A DNA stretch of 64,000 bases from Actinophytocola sp044466355 (GCF_044466355.1 NZ_JBITMQ010000007.1:62001-126000), one strand, 5' to 3'. Numbered from the stretch's first letter, positions 17,642 to 26,324 are shown. Made by a program: numbers and translations. The notes: generated by a model from the sequence alone, not told the origin.

Positions 17642-17659
17642 CTGTGACCGTCGTCACAG
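17642..17659. promoter_or_regulatory. CRP/GlxR-type operator upstream of rpf
   Basis: CTGTGACCGTCGTCACAG (17642-17659) is a perfect 18-bp palindrome containing TGTGA-N6-TCACA, the consensus for cAMP-receptor-type regulators in actinobacteria. It lies about 200 bp before the rpf start codon, just upstream of a weak -35-like TTACAA on the minus strand. CRP control of rpf genes is known in mycobacteria and corynebacteria. Confidence 0.7.
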
Positions 17660-18093
17660 TAACACTATTCGGGGTACTGCGATGAGACGAGTAATCGCAG
17701 GTCAGAGCCAGAATTGGGGCTGTTATAACCCCGTGATCACAGCTGGATAATTCACTCTTGCTGAGTGGTGTGTCACGTTGCGGAAGCATGTCTGAAGGCT
17801 AGGGCGACTGCGTGCTGAAATCACTCCGTTACCTGCTGCAAAGGCCGGGTCAATGTCCGCGCGGAATGATCTCCCATGAAGGAGGGCAGTAAGGGGCGCG
17901 ACTATGGCGCCGTTCCCATGCCGTCGTCGGCTGGTAACCGTCCTTGTCGATCACCTTGATCGTGCCGCAAGTCACCATTCACCGCATCTTTTCGCTATCA
18001 GCGGACAGTTGTGCGGAACGTGAGAGTGTGCGCCCGCATTGCACGACGACGATCAATGGGCAGGCCACGGCGTGTCGGGGCCGCGTTCGGTGG
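17660..18093. other. Gene-free stretch between rpf and moaD
   Basis: About 430 bases with no convincing coding frame. It holds a GTTATAAC palindrome (17722-17729) and a CGTGATCAC half-palindrome (17732-17740) on the rpf side, both possible regulator sites. Nothing else is recognisable. Confidence 0.45.
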
Positions 18094-18113
18094 GCCCGGC
18101 CGAGTGGCCGGGC
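18094..18113 (-). terminator. Hairpin after moaD
   Basis: GCCCGGCC (18094-18101) and GGCCGGGC (18106-18113) pair perfectly around a GAGT tetraloop, 30 bases beyond the moaD stop on the minus strand. No T run follows. Confidence 0.55.
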
Positions 18114-18143
18114 GGTCGTCAGGTCAGTGTGCGGTGAGGTGCG

Positions 18144-18398
18144 TCAGCCGCCGGCGAACGGGGGCAGGATGTCCACTTCCGAGCCGGCCGGGATGGGCGT
18201 CGACAGGTCTCGGACCGCCACGCCGTCCAGCAGGAAGCTGCAGGCCGTCAGTACGCGGGTGAGTTTCTCGCCGTGCCTCGTGCCGAGGTCGGTCACCAGG
18301 GCCTGCACGGTGGCGTCTTCAGACACGGACACGGTCTCCTCGGAGAGGCCGACCGCGCCTCGGGCGCCCGCGAAGTAGCGCACTCGGACGGTGGTCAC
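18144..18398 (-). CDS. moaD: MoaD/ThiS-family sulfur carrier (molybdopterin synthase small subunit)
   Basis: The 84-residue ubiquitin-like protein ends in the diagnostic Gly-Gly (DILPPFAGG) that is thiocarboxylated to donate sulfur. The N-terminus VRVRYFAGARGAVGLSEETV is typical of MoaD. It would pair with the MoaE half of the fusion at 14578-15483. It is divergent from the TOBE regulator/modABC operon with only 57 bases between start codons, so their promoters overlap. ThiS is the alternative, but molybdenum genes on both sides favour MoaD. Confidence 0.88.
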   Translation of the reverse strand: MTTVRVRYFAGARGAVGLSEETVSVSEDATVQALVTDLGTRHGEKLTRVLTACSFLLDGVAVRDLSTPIPAGSEVDILPPFAGG

Positions 18399-18437
18399 AC
18401 CTCACAGGTTAGCCGCGCTTCGTGGTTCCGCGTTTGC

Positions 18438-18447
18438 GGATATATCC
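18438..18447. promoter_or_regulatory. GGATATATCC palindrome in the modABC/moaD divergent promoter
   Basis: A perfect 10-bp palindrome 9 bases before the ATG of the TOBE regulator contains its likely -10 (TATATC). With that spacing the mRNA would be leaderless or nearly so. AT-rich palindromes of this sort resemble molybdate-responsive ModE sites. Autoregulation by the downstream HTH-TOBE protein is inferred. Confidence 0.5.
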
Positions 18448-18455
18448 TCGCTCTC

Positions 18456-18848
18456 ATGCCGCAGTTTCGGATGTCCGAGGCAGCTCGACTGCTCGGGGTC
18501 AGCGACGACACCGTTCGCAGGTGGGTGGACGGCGGGCAGTTGTCCGCCGGTGTCGACTCCGCCGGTCGGAAGGTCGTCGACGGTGCCGCGCTGGCCGCGT
18601 TCGCGCGGGACAACGCCGCCGACGTGCACGACCCGACGAGCGTGGGGCGATCCGCGCGCAACCGGTTCGTCGGGCTCGTCACCAACGTCGTCGCCGACAC
18701 CGTGATGGCCCAGGTCGAGATCCAGTGCGGGCCCTACCGAGTCGTGTCACTCCTGAGCGCGGAAGCGGTCCGCGAGCTGGGGCTCGAGCCCGGCTCGCTG
18801 GCCGTCGCGGTCGTCAAGGCGACCTCCGTCGCCGTCGAGGTCCCCTGA
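18456..18848 (+). CDS. HTH-TOBE (molbindin-like) molybdate-responsive regulator
   Basis: The 130-residue protein fuses an excisionase/MerR-type helix-turn-helix (FRMSEAARLLGVSDDTVRRW, about 4-50) to a TOBE/Mop domain (about 66-130, SARNRFVGLVTNVVADTVMA then LGLEPGSLAVAVVKATSVAV). TOBE domains bind molybdate oxyanions, so the protein likely senses molybdate and controls the modABC genes nine bases downstream. The ATG at 18456 is chosen because the HTH begins there and because a -10 lies just upstream. Length and composition suit a full gene. Confidence 0.88.
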   Translation: MPQFRMSEAARLLGVSDDTVRRWVDGGQLSAGVDSAGRKVVDGAALAAFARDNAADVHDPTSVGRSARNRFVGLVTNVVADTVMAQVEIQCGPYRVVSLLSAEAVRELGLEPGSLAVAVVKATSVAVEVP

Positions 18849-18857
18849 GGAGGTTTC

Positions 18858-19622
18858 ATGCGCAAGCTGGGTGCGACCGTCGTTGCCGCCGGGCTCCTGC
18901 TGGCCGGATGCTCGTCGTCCGACGCGGGGGCTGCCGACGGGACGGGCGCGCGGACGCTGACCGTGCTCGCCGCCGCCTCGCTCACCGACTCGTTCACCGC
19001 GCTGGAGGCGACGTTCGAGGCCGAGCACCCGGGGGTGGACGTGAAGATCAGCTTCGCCGGGTCGTCGGCGCTCGTCCAGCAGATCACCAACGGCGCGCCC
19101 GCGGACGTGTTCGCCTCCGCCGACGAGAAGAACATGAAGAAGGTGACCGACGCCGGGCTGGCCGCGGGGACGCCGGTGGTCTTCGCCACCAACGAGCTCG
19201 CCATCGCCGTGCCGCCGGACAACCCCGCGGGCATCGCCTCCTTCGCCGACCTCGCCAACGACGGTGTCGTCGTGGTCGTGTGCGCGCCGCAGGTGCCGTG
19301 CGGTGCGGCGACCGAGAAGATCGAGCAGGCCACCGGGAGCACGATCACACCCGTCAGCGAGGAACAGGACGTCAAGTCCGTGCTCAACAAGGTCCGGACC
19401 GGCGAGGCGGACGCCGGTCTCGTCTACGTCACCGACGTGAACTCCGCGGGCGACAAAGTGAAGGGCATCGCCTTCCCCGAGTCGCAGGCGGCGGTCAACG
19501 CCTACCCGATCACCGTGCTCGAGGACGCGCCACAGGCTGACCTCGCCAAGGAGTTCGTCGACCTGGTCACGAGCGAGACGGGCAAGGCCGAGTTGGAGAA
19601 GGTCGGGTTCGTCGTCCCGTGA
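18858..19622 (+). CDS. modA: Molybdate-binding lipoprotein ModA
   Basis: The 254-residue protein has a lipobox LLLAGC and a type II periplasmic binding fold: TVLAAASLTDSFTALEATFE, SFAGSSALVQQITNGAPADV, and FVDLVTSETGKAELEKVGFV at the C-terminus. The conserved serines and Ala/Asp motif that hold the oxyanion are present. It captures molybdate or tungstate for ModBC. A good GAGGAGG site precedes the ATG. Its stop overlaps the modB start (GTGA). Confidence 0.95.
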   Translation: MRKLGATVVAAGLLLAGCSSSDAGAADGTGARTLTVLAAASLTDSFTALEATFEAEHPGVDVKISFAGSSALVQQITNGAPADVFASADEKNMKKVTDAGLAAGTPVVFATNELAIAVPPDNPAGIASFADLANDGVVVVVCAPQVPCGAATEKIEQATGSTITPVSEEQDVKSVLNKVRTGEADAGLVYVTDVNSAGDKVKGIAFPESQAAVNAYPITVLEDAPQADLAKEFVDLVTSETGKAELEKVGFVVP

Positions 19623-20431
19623 CTACCAGCACCAGCCGGAGGCGGACCAGCACCGCGGTTCCCGCGCTGCTCTGGGTTCCCGCCTGCCTGGCGCTGGCGT
19701 TGGTGGTGCTGCCGATCGTCGGGCTCGTCACCCGTACCGATCTCGCGGACTTCCCCGCGCTGGTGACCTCCCCGTCGGCGCTCGCCGCCCTTGAGCTGTC
19801 GTTGCGGACGGCGGCCGCGTCGACGGTGTTGTGCCTCGTGCTCGGTGGCCCGCTGGCCGTCGTGCTCGCCCGTGCGCACGTGCCCGGCATCCGACTGCTG
19901 CGGGCGGTCGTGCTGCTGCCGCTGGTGCTGCCGCCCGTCGTCGGCGGGCTCGCGTTGCTGTACCTGTTGGGGCGCAACGGGTTCGCCGGGCAGTTCTTCG
20001 ACTTCCTGTTCGGCTGGCGCATCCCGTTCACCACCGCCGCGGTGGTGATCGCGCAGACGTTCGTCGCCATGCCGTTCCTCGTGGTGGCGCTGGAAGGTGC
20101 GTTGCGCACCGCGGGGGAGCGGTACGAGACGGTCGCCGCGACCCTGGGCGCGCGGCCATGGACGGTGTTCCGCCGTGTCACCGTGCCCCTGCTGTTGCCC
20201 GCGCTCGGGTCCGGTCTCGTGCTGTCGTTCGCCCGTGCGCTCGGCGAGTTCGGCGCCACCATCACGTTCGCCGGGTCGCTCGAGGGCGTGACCAGGACAC
20301 TGCCGCTCGAGGTCTACACGCTCGGCGAGACCGATGTGGACGGCGCGGTCGCGCTGTCGTTGCTGCTCGTCATCGTCGCTGTCGTGGTCATCGCCGTGGC
20401 CCGGCCCCGAGCCGTGGAGGGCCGCCTGTGA
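19619..20431 (+). CDS. modB: Molybdate ABC importer permease ModB
   Basis: The 270-residue BPD_transp_1 permease has about six membrane helices and an EAA loop (YETVAATLGARPWTVFRRVT, VPLLLPALGSGLVLSFARAL GEFGAT). The GEFGATITFAG motif is typical of ModB. The GTG start overlaps the modA stop and the stop overlaps the modC start. It forms the membrane channel for molybdate. Confidence 0.95.
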   Translation: MTTSTSRRRTSTAVPALLWVPACLALALVVLPIVGLVTRTDLADFPALVTSPSALAALELSLRTAAASTVLCLVLGGPLAVVLARAHVPGIRLLRAVVLLPLVLPPVVGGLALLYLLGRNGFAGQFFDFLFGWRIPFTTAAVVIAQTFVAMPFLVVALEGALRTAGERYETVAATLGARPWTVFRRVTVPLLLPALGSGLVLSFARALGEFGATITFAGSLEGVTRTLPLEVYTLGETDVDGAVALSLLLVIVAVVVIAVARPRAVEGRL

Positions 20432-21549
20432 TCGACGTCGACGTCACCGTCACCCGCGGCGAGTTCCGGCTGGAGGTCGCGTTCGCCGCGGCACCGGGCG
20501 AGGTGGTCGCCGTGCTCGGGCCCAACGGTGCGGGCAAGTCCACGCTGCTCGACGTGCTCGCCGGGCTGATCAGGCCCGATCAGGGGCATCTCGTCGCCAA
20601 CGGCAGGACACTTGTCGACAAATCGACGTTTGTCCGTCCCTGTGACCGCCGGGTCGGGCTCCTCTCACAGGACCCGCTGCTCTTCCCGCACCTGACCGCA
20701 CTCGGCAACGTCGCTTTCGGTCCGCGTGCCCTCGGGGACAAACGCAACGCGGCGGACGAGAAAGCGCGAGCGCTGTTGACCGAAGTGGACGCGGCGCCGC
20801 TGGCGGACCGCCGACCGCGAGCCATGTCCGGCGGGCAGCAGCAGCGCGTCGCGCTCGCCCGGGCCCTCGCCGCCGACCCCGCGCTGCTGCTGCTCGACGA
20901 ACCCTTCGCCGCCCTCGACGTCGACGCCGCGCCCGCCCTGCGCGGCCTGGTCCGTCGCGTGCTGCGCGCCAACCAGGACACCCAGGTCGTGCTCGTCACC
21001 CACGACCCGCTCGACGCGCTCGTGCTCGCCGACCGCGTGCTGGTCCTCGACCAGGGCCGCATCGTCGAGCAGGGCGCGGTGAAGACCGTCCTTTCCGCAC
21101 CGCGCACCCCGTTCGCCGCACGCATCGCCGGACTGGACCTGATCGCCGGGGTCGCCACCGCGGACGGCCTCGTCACCGCCGACGGCACCCCGGTCGCGGG
21201 CGCGCACAGCGAGGACGTCGTCGAGGGTGAACCGGCTGTGGCCGTGTTCCGCCCAGCCGCGGTGGCCGTCCACACCGAACGGCCACAAGGCAGCCCCCGC
21301 AACGTCTTCCCCGCCACGGTCGGTGCCCTCGAACCACGCGGTGACGTCGTCCGCGTGCGTGCCGTCGGCCATCCCGCCAGCGGCCCCGCCGACGGACTCA
21401 CCGCCGACCTCACCCCGGCCGCAGTCGCCGACCTCGCCCTGGCCCCCGGCGACCCGGTGTTTCTCGCCGTGAAGGCGGCCGAGGTGGATGTTCACGGCGT
21501 AGCCGCGACAATGGAGGCATGGCCGAACCGCGCAAGTGGACCTACCTGA
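20428..21549 (+). CDS. modC: Molybdate ABC importer ATPase ModC
   Basis: The 373-residue ATPase has Walker A GPNGAGKST (about 32), signature MSGGQQQRVALARAL, Walker B LLLLDEPFAALD and H-loop VTHDPLD. The C-terminal 130 residues form a TOBE-like region (AVFRPAAVAVHTERPQGSPR) expected for ModC regulation by molybdate. It starts with GTG at 20428, inside the modB stop, and its 3' end overlaps the HAD gene by 31 bases. It energises molybdate uptake. Confidence 0.94.
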   Translation: MIDVDVTVTRGEFRLEVAFAAAPGEVVAVLGPNGAGKSTLLDVLAGLIRPDQGHLVANGRTLVDKSTFVRPCDRRVGLLSQDPLLFPHLTALGNVAFGPRALGDKRNAADEKARALLTEVDAAPLADRRPRAMSGGQQQRVALARALAADPALLLLDEPFAALDVDAAPALRGLVRRVLRANQDTQVVLVTHDPLDALVLADRVLVLDQGRIVEQGAVKTVLSAPRTPFAARIAGLDLIAGVATADGLVTADGTPVAGAHSEDVVEGEPAVAVFRPAAVAVHTERPQGSPRNVFPATVGALEPRGDVVRVRAVGHPASGPADGLTADLTPAAVADLALAPGDPVFLAVKAAEVDVHGVAATMEAWPNRASGPT

Positions 21550-22313
21550 TGGACATGGACGGGGTGCTGGTGCACGAGGAGCACCTCATCCCGGGGGCGG
21601 ACAAGCTGCTCGAAGAGCTGCGCGCCAAGGGCAACCAGTTCCTCGTACTCACCAACAACTCCATCTACACCCCGCGTGACCTGCGGGCGCGCCTGCACCG
21701 CACCGGCCTCGACGTGCCGGAGGAGTCGATCTGGACCTCCGCGCTCGCGACCGCGAAGTTCCTCGACTCGCAGCGCCCGGACGGTTCGGCGTTCGTCATC
21801 GGCGAGGCCGGCCTGACCACCGCGCTGCACGAGGTCGGCTATGTGCTCACCGACCGCGACCCCGACTACGTCGTGCTCGGCGAGACCCGCACGTACAGCT
21901 TCACGTCGATCACCACGGCGATCCGGCTGATCGAGCAGGGCGCCCGGTTCATCGCCACCAACCCGGACTCGACCGGCCCGTCCCGAGAGGGCTCGCTGCC
22001 CGCCACCGGCTCGGTCGCGGCACTGATCGAGAAGGCCACCGGCCACGCGCCGTACTTCGTCGGCAAGCCGAACCCGTTGATGATGCGGTCCGCGCTGAAC
22101 GCCCTCGGTGCGCACTCGGAGTCCACCCTCATGATCGGCGACCGCCTCGACACCGACGTCCGGTCCGGACTCGAGGCCGGTTTGCGCACGATTCTCGTGC
22201 TCACCGGCATTTCGAACCCGGAAACGGCCGAGCGATTTCCCTACCGGCCCAGCCGGGTCATCGATTCGGTCGCTGACCTGGTCGGGAACGTGGACGACCC
22301 GTTCCCGGCCTGA
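21519..22313 (+). CDS. NagD-type HAD-IIA phosphatase
   Basis: The 264-residue HAD-superfamily hydrolase has motif I LMDMDGVLVHE (nucleophile Asp), motif II VLTNNSIYTPRDL, a C2-type cap, motif III Lys in FVGKPNPLMM and motif IV MIGDRLDTDVRSGLEAGL. The order matches NagD/4-nitrophenylphosphatase-like enzymes acting on sugar or nucleotide phosphates. The ATG lies 31 bases inside modC, so it may be translated from the same message, but a functional link to molybdate is unlikely. Confidence 0.92.
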   Translation: MAEPRKWTYLMDMDGVLVHEEHLIPGADKLLEELRAKGNQFLVLTNNSIYTPRDLRARLHRTGLDVPEESIWTSALATAKFLDSQRPDGSAFVIGEAGLTTALHEVGYVLTDRDPDYVVLGETRTYSFTSITTAIRLIEQGARFIATNPDSTGPSREGSLPATGSVAALIEKATGHAPYFVGKPNPLMMRSALNALGAHSESTLMIGDRLDTDVRSGLEAGLRTILVLTGISNPETAERFPYRPSRVIDSVADLVGNVDDPFPA

Positions 22314-22373
22314 CGGCGGCAGCTTTTTGCCGACTGGGAAGCGGACGATTTCGGCCTGGCATAGTGTCGCGGT

Positions 22374-23201
22374 GTGCAGGAAGAAGGACCGTCGACCTAC
22401 GTGGTCGGTGACGTGCACGGGCATCTCGACGAGTTGCTCGCCGCGCTCGCCGACGCCGGGTTGGTCGACGACGAGGCGAACTGGTCCGGCGGTGAGGACC
22501 ACCTGTGGTTCCTCGGTGACTTCGTGGACCGTGGGCCAGACGGCATCGGCGTGATCGACCTGGTCATGCGCCTGTCCGAAGAGGCCGCCGAGGCGGGCGG
22601 CCAGGTGCAGGCGCTGCTCGGCAACCACGAGATCCTGCTGCTCGGCATGCACCGCTTCGGCGAGACCGAAGTCCCGTCCGACTTCGGTCCGCGCAGCTTC
22701 TCCCGGAGCTGGGAGATGAACGGCGGCCAGCTCACCGATCAGGAGGCGGTCACCGACGAGCACATCGAGTGGCTCACGTCCCGTCCCGCGGTCGAACTGG
22801 TCGGCGACCACCTGCTGATGCACTCCGACACCCTCGAGTACCTGGTGTGGGGCGGGGACATCGAGGAGATCAACGAGAACATCCAGGACGTGCTGGCGTC
22901 CGACGACATCGTGGAGTGGTGGGAGGTGTGGCGGCGCCTCACCACACGCCACGCGTTCCGCGGGCCGAACGGAGCCGATGTCGCGACGCGGCTGTTGACC
23001 GTGCTCGGCGGTGAGCAGGTCGTGCACGGGCACTCGGTGATCGCGGACCAGCTCGGCATCGCCCCGTCGATGGTCGACAGCCCCTACGAGTACGCCGGCG
23101 GCAAGGCGCTCGGAGTAGACGGTGGCGTGTTCGTCGGCGGGCCGTGTCTCGTGGTCGAGCTGCCGTGGTCACCGCCCGAGTTCGGTGACGAGACTCCTTA
23201 G
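22374..23201 (+). CDS. Calcineurin-like (PPP-type) metallophosphoesterase
   Basis: The 275-residue protein shows all metal-binding blocks of the PPP phosphatase family: GDVHGHLDEL, GDFVDRGPDG, GNHEILLLG, a later LLMHSD and VVHGHSV. It probably hydrolyses phosphoprotein or dinucleotide substrates in the cytoplasm; no signal peptide is seen. The start is GTG at 22374. Its 3' end overlaps the converging frameshifted gene by 33 bases. Confidence 0.9.
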   Translation: MQEEGPSTYVVGDVHGHLDELLAALADAGLVDDEANWSGGEDHLWFLGDFVDRGPDGIGVIDLVMRLSEEAAEAGGQVQALLGNHEILLLGMHRFGETEVPSDFGPRSFSRSWEMNGGQLTDQEAVTDEHIEWLTSRPAVELVGDHLLMHSDTLEYLVWGGDIEEINENIQDVLASDDIVEWWEVWRRLTTRHAFRGPNGADVATRLLTVLGGEQVVHGHSVIADQLGIAPSMVDSPYEYAGGKALGVDGGVFVGGPCLVVELPWSPPEFGDETP

Positions 23202-23970
23202 CCAGCTCTCCCTGAGGGCGGGTTCGCCCGCGGTGGCCCGGGCCACCGCACGACGCCCCTCCCGGCCGCGCCCGTACCGCACGAGCGCGACGGCCTCGGC
23301 GAGCGCCCAGCCGGACCGCTCGCCCCTGCCCGGCCCTTCGTCGTCGGCGTACCAGGTCGCGGGACGGAACGACCTCGTCAGCTTCGTCTGGTGGTCGCCG
23401 AAGTAGGACCAGACGACGTACGGCAGCGACACGTTCTGGACCGCGCGGGCCGGCAGCCGCGCGGTCCACTCGGCGTGCTGCTGCCAGCGCCAGGTGTTGG
23501 GGCTCGTCTTCCCCTGGACGGTGACGCCGACGAACCGCAGCTGTCGCCGGATCACGTCCCATGGTTCGCGAAAATCCACTATCCAGTTGTCAAGCAGCGT
23601 GAACAGGTCTCTGAAGGTGTTGCCTCGGTGCACCACGTCCACGAACGTCACCGCCTCGCGGGCGAGGGATGCCGGGGTGATGCCGTGCTCGGCCAGCACC
23701 TCGCGAGCCCGGGAAGCGTGCGCCTGGGTGAAACCCGGCGAACGACAGCGGCAGGCGGGTCACCCGGTTCGGCACGGCACCGCTCAGCAGGTCGAACATC
23801 GAGTCCAGTGACCTGCCGACGAACACCAGCCGTGCGTCGCCGCCGCGGGCGAGCACCTTGCCGGCACAGGTCACCAGGTCGTCGAGGAACCACAGGGAGG
23901 GTTCGCCGACGCCGTCGAGCAGTGACCCGAGCTGGTCGGGAGTCACGAGATCCCAGCGGAACGGGGGCAT
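23169..23970 (-). pseudogene. Frameshifted gene of unknown family (possible phosphoribosyltransferase-like fold)
   Basis: Two minus-strand frames join into one protein only if a base is removed. The first runs from ATG 23970 to about 23727 (FRWDLVTPDQLGSLLDGVGE through RLPLSFAGF). The second continues TQAHASRAREVLAEHGITP to the stop at 23169. The span is 802 bases, one more than a multiple of three, and the break lies at GGGTTTCAC near 23727, where one T fewer would restore GFTQAHAS. The intact product would be about 266 residues. VTFVDVVHRGNTFRDLF recalls a PRPP-binding loop, but I do not assign a family. It is either a decayed gene or an assembly error. Confidence 0.7.
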
Positions 23971-24148
23971 GGGCGCATTGTGTACGGCGCGGTGCGCCTA
24001 CGGCGGGTGCATTTCGCTCACCTCCTCGGAACGGTCGTTCTTCGAGCTGGTTTCGAACATACGCACGCCACGAGCCTCGCGCCTCAGTTGCGCGACACGA
24101 GCCCGAGCGAATGGGACTTTCGCGCGAGAATCTCTGCCGACGGGCAGG

Positions 24149-24451
24149 TCAGGCCAGGTTGAGCAGCAGGTCCAGGCCGGTGATGTTGAGCATGCGCGCC
24201 ACGTGATCGGGGAGACCGGTCAGCGTCAGGCGGGCATCCTTGGCCGCCGCCAGGCGGTGGGCGCGGACCAGCGTGGACAGTCCGGTGGAGTCCAGCACCG
24301 AGACCTCGCCGAGGTCGACGCTCAACTCCGTGCCCGGGCCCGCGGCGTTGATCAACTCGGTCAGCTCGGAACGCAGCGCGGGCGCGGTCTGCACGTCCAC
24401 CGCGCCCGCCAGCCGCACGTTCGACCCGTGCACGGTGATGGCGAGGCTCAT
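24149..24451 (-). CDS. STAS-domain anti-sigma-factor antagonist
   Basis: The 100-residue protein is a lone STAS domain (SLAITVHGSNVRLAGAVDVQ, then the phosphorylation motif VSVLDSTGLSTLVRAH, with Ser in DSTG). Such proteins release sigma factors by binding a kinase-type anti-sigma factor when unphosphorylated. No anti-sigma factor or sigma gene is adjacent, so the partner is elsewhere. The ATG at 24451 fits the usual SpoIIAA length; a frame to 24526 would add a basic leader. It is divergent from the acyl-CoA ligase gene. Confidence 0.87.
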   Translation of the reverse strand: MSLAITVHGSNVRLAGAVDVQTAPALRSELTELINAAGPGTELSVDLGEVSVLDSTGLSTLVRAHRLAAAKDARLTLTGLPDHVARMLNITGLDLLLNLA

Positions 24452-24558
24452 CGCCACCCATCTTTGTCGACCGAGGCGAACCTGTGTTGACGAACGTTGA
24501 GCGAGACGTGCCACAGATGTAGACATACCGTGGTGCCAGTCACTCCCGGGAGGCTCAC

Positions 24559-26214
24559 ATGACCACGCCAGCGGTGCCGAGCTACGTGTCCGGTCCGTCC
24601 GAGAAACCGCTGCTCGGCGACACCATCGGTGACAACCTCGACCGCGCCGTCGCGGCCTGGCCGGACCGGGAGGCGCTGGTCGAACACTCGACCGGGCGCC
24701 GGTGGACGTACCGGCAGTTCGCCGACGAGGTCAACGCCGTCGCGCTCGGGCTGGTGGACCTCGGGGTCGGCAAGGGCGACCGGGTCGGCATGTGGGCACC
24801 GAACTGTGCCGAGTGGACGTTCACGCAGTACGCCACCGCCAAGATCGGCGCCATCCTGGTCAACATCAACCCCGCCTACCGGGTGCACGAGCTGAAGTAC
24901 GTGCTGAACCAGGCGGGCATCCGCACGCTGGTCGCCGCGCCGAGCTTCAAGACCTCCGACTACGCGGCCATGATCGACGAGGTCCGCGGCGACTGCCCGG
25001 AGCTGCGGGACGTGCTGCTCATCGGACGTGAGGAGTGGACGTCCCTCGTCGCGATCGGGCGCGGTGGCTCGGTCGCGCACCTCGCCGAACTGCAGGCCGC
25101 GCTGTCCGCCGACGACCCGATCAACATCCAGTACACGTCCGGTACCACGGGGTTCCCGAAGGGTGCGACCCTCTCGCACCACAACATCCTCAACAACGGG
25201 TTCTTCGTCGGCGAGATGTGCTCGTACACCGAAGAGGACCGCATCTGCATCGTTCCGCCGCTGTACCACTGCTTCGGCATGGTCATGGGCAACCTCGCCG
25301 CCACCTCGCACGGCGCGTGCATGGTCTACCCCGGGCCCGGCTTCGAACCGAAGCTCACGCTCGAGGCCGTGGCCGCCGAGCGGTGCACCTCGCTGTACGG
25401 CGTCCCGACGATGTTCATCGCCGAGCTGGCCGAGCCGGGGTTCGAGTCGTACGACCTGTCATCGCTGCGGACCGGGATCATGGCCGGTTCGCCGTGCCCG
25501 GTCGAGGTGATGAAGCAGGTCATCGAGCGGATGGGCATGGCGGAGGTGACGATCGCCTACGGCATGACCGAGACGTCGCCGGTGTCCACGCAGACCCGCA
25601 AGGACGACTCGCTCGACCGCCGTGTGTCCACTGTGGGCCGGGTGCTGCCGCACCTCGAGGTGAAGGTCGTCGACCCGGAGACCGGGCTGACCGTGCCCCG
25701 TGGCACGCCCGGTGAGCTGTGCACCCGCGGCTACTCGGTGATGCTTGGCTACTGGGAGCAGCCGGACAAAACGGCCGAAGCCATCGACAAGGCGCGCTGG
25801 ATGCACACCGGCGACCTCGCGGTGATGGACGACGATGGCTACCTCAACATCACCGGTCGCATCAAGGACATGGTCATCCGCGGCGGTGAGAACGTGTACC
25901 CGCGTGAGATCGAGGAGTTCCTCTACACGCACCCCGACATCCTCGACGCCCAGGTCATCGGCGTGCCGGACGAGAAGTACGGCGAGGAGCTGATGGCGTG
26001 GGTCCGCATGAAGGAAGGCGCGGCGCCGTTGACCGCCGAGGCCGTCCGCGAGTTCTGCACCGGCAAGCTCGCGCACTACAAGATCCCCCGTTACGTGCGG
26101 GTGGTCGACGAGTTCCCCATGACCGTCACCGGAAAGATCCGCAAGGTGGAAATGCGCGAGGTTTCCGTCGAGTTGCTCGGGTTGCGGAAGGCGGCCGCCA
26201 CGAAACATGCGTGA
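24559..26214 (+). CDS. Fatty acyl-CoA synthetase (AMP-forming)
   Basis: The 551-residue adenylate-forming ligase has the phosphate-binding motif YTSGTTGFPKGATLSH (about 192), YGMTETSP (about 335), the GDLAVMDDDGYLNITGR hinge, and the C-terminal catalytic lysine in MTVTGKIRKVEMRE. It activates a medium- or long-chain fatty acid with ATP and CoA. GGGAGG precedes the ATG. It is monocistronic here, bounded by a terminator hairpin. The acyl chain length cannot be deduced. Confidence 0.93.
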   Translation: MTTPAVPSYVSGPSEKPLLGDTIGDNLDRAVAAWPDREALVEHSTGRRWTYRQFADEVNAVALGLVDLGVGKGDRVGMWAPNCAEWTFTQYATAKIGAILVNINPAYRVHELKYVLNQAGIRTLVAAPSFKTSDYAAMIDEVRGDCPELRDVLLIGREEWTSLVAIGRGGSVAHLAELQAALSADDPINIQYTSGTTGFPKGATLSHHNILNNGFFVGEMCSYTEEDRICIVPPLYHCFGMVMGNLAATSHGACMVYPGPGFEPKLTLEAVAAERCTSLYGVPTMFIAELAEPGFESYDLSSLRTGIMAGSPCPVEVMKQVIERMGMAEVTIAYGMTETSPVSTQTRKDDSLDRRVSTVGRVLPHLEVKVVDPETGLTVPRGTPGELCTRGYSVMLGYWEQPDKTAEAIDKARWMHTGDLAVMDDDGYLNITGRIKDMVIRGGENVYPREIEEFLYTHPDILDAQVIGVPDEKYGEELMAWVRMKEGAAPLTAEAVREFCTGKLAHYKIPRYVRVVDEFPMTVTGKIRKVEMREVSVELLGLRKAAATKHA

Positions 26215-26242
26215 TCCAGGTCACATCGCACAACGTGGTCTG

Positions 26243-26300
26243 ACCGGCCGCGTCTCCTTTGCTGTGGGAGGGCCGCGAGGGGAATTCCCCGCGGCCGGTT
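26243..26300. terminator. Nested GC-rich hairpin after the acyl-CoA ligase
   Basis: An outer ACCGGCCGCG (26243-26252) pairs with CGGCCGGT near 26300. Inside, GGCCGCGAGGGG and CCCCGCGGCC fold around the perfect palindrome GGGGAATTCCCC (26279-26290). It lies before the next start codon and probably ends the ligase transcript. Confidence 0.55.
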
Positions 26301-26324
26301 GCGATTAATTCTGGGGAGAATCAC

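Noticed and set aside
23700..23740. Programmed frameshift in the 23169-23970 gene
   Set aside because: The required shift is +1, but there is no stop or rare-codon stall and no upstream Shine-Dalgarno-like stimulator as in prfB. A one-base insertion is simpler.
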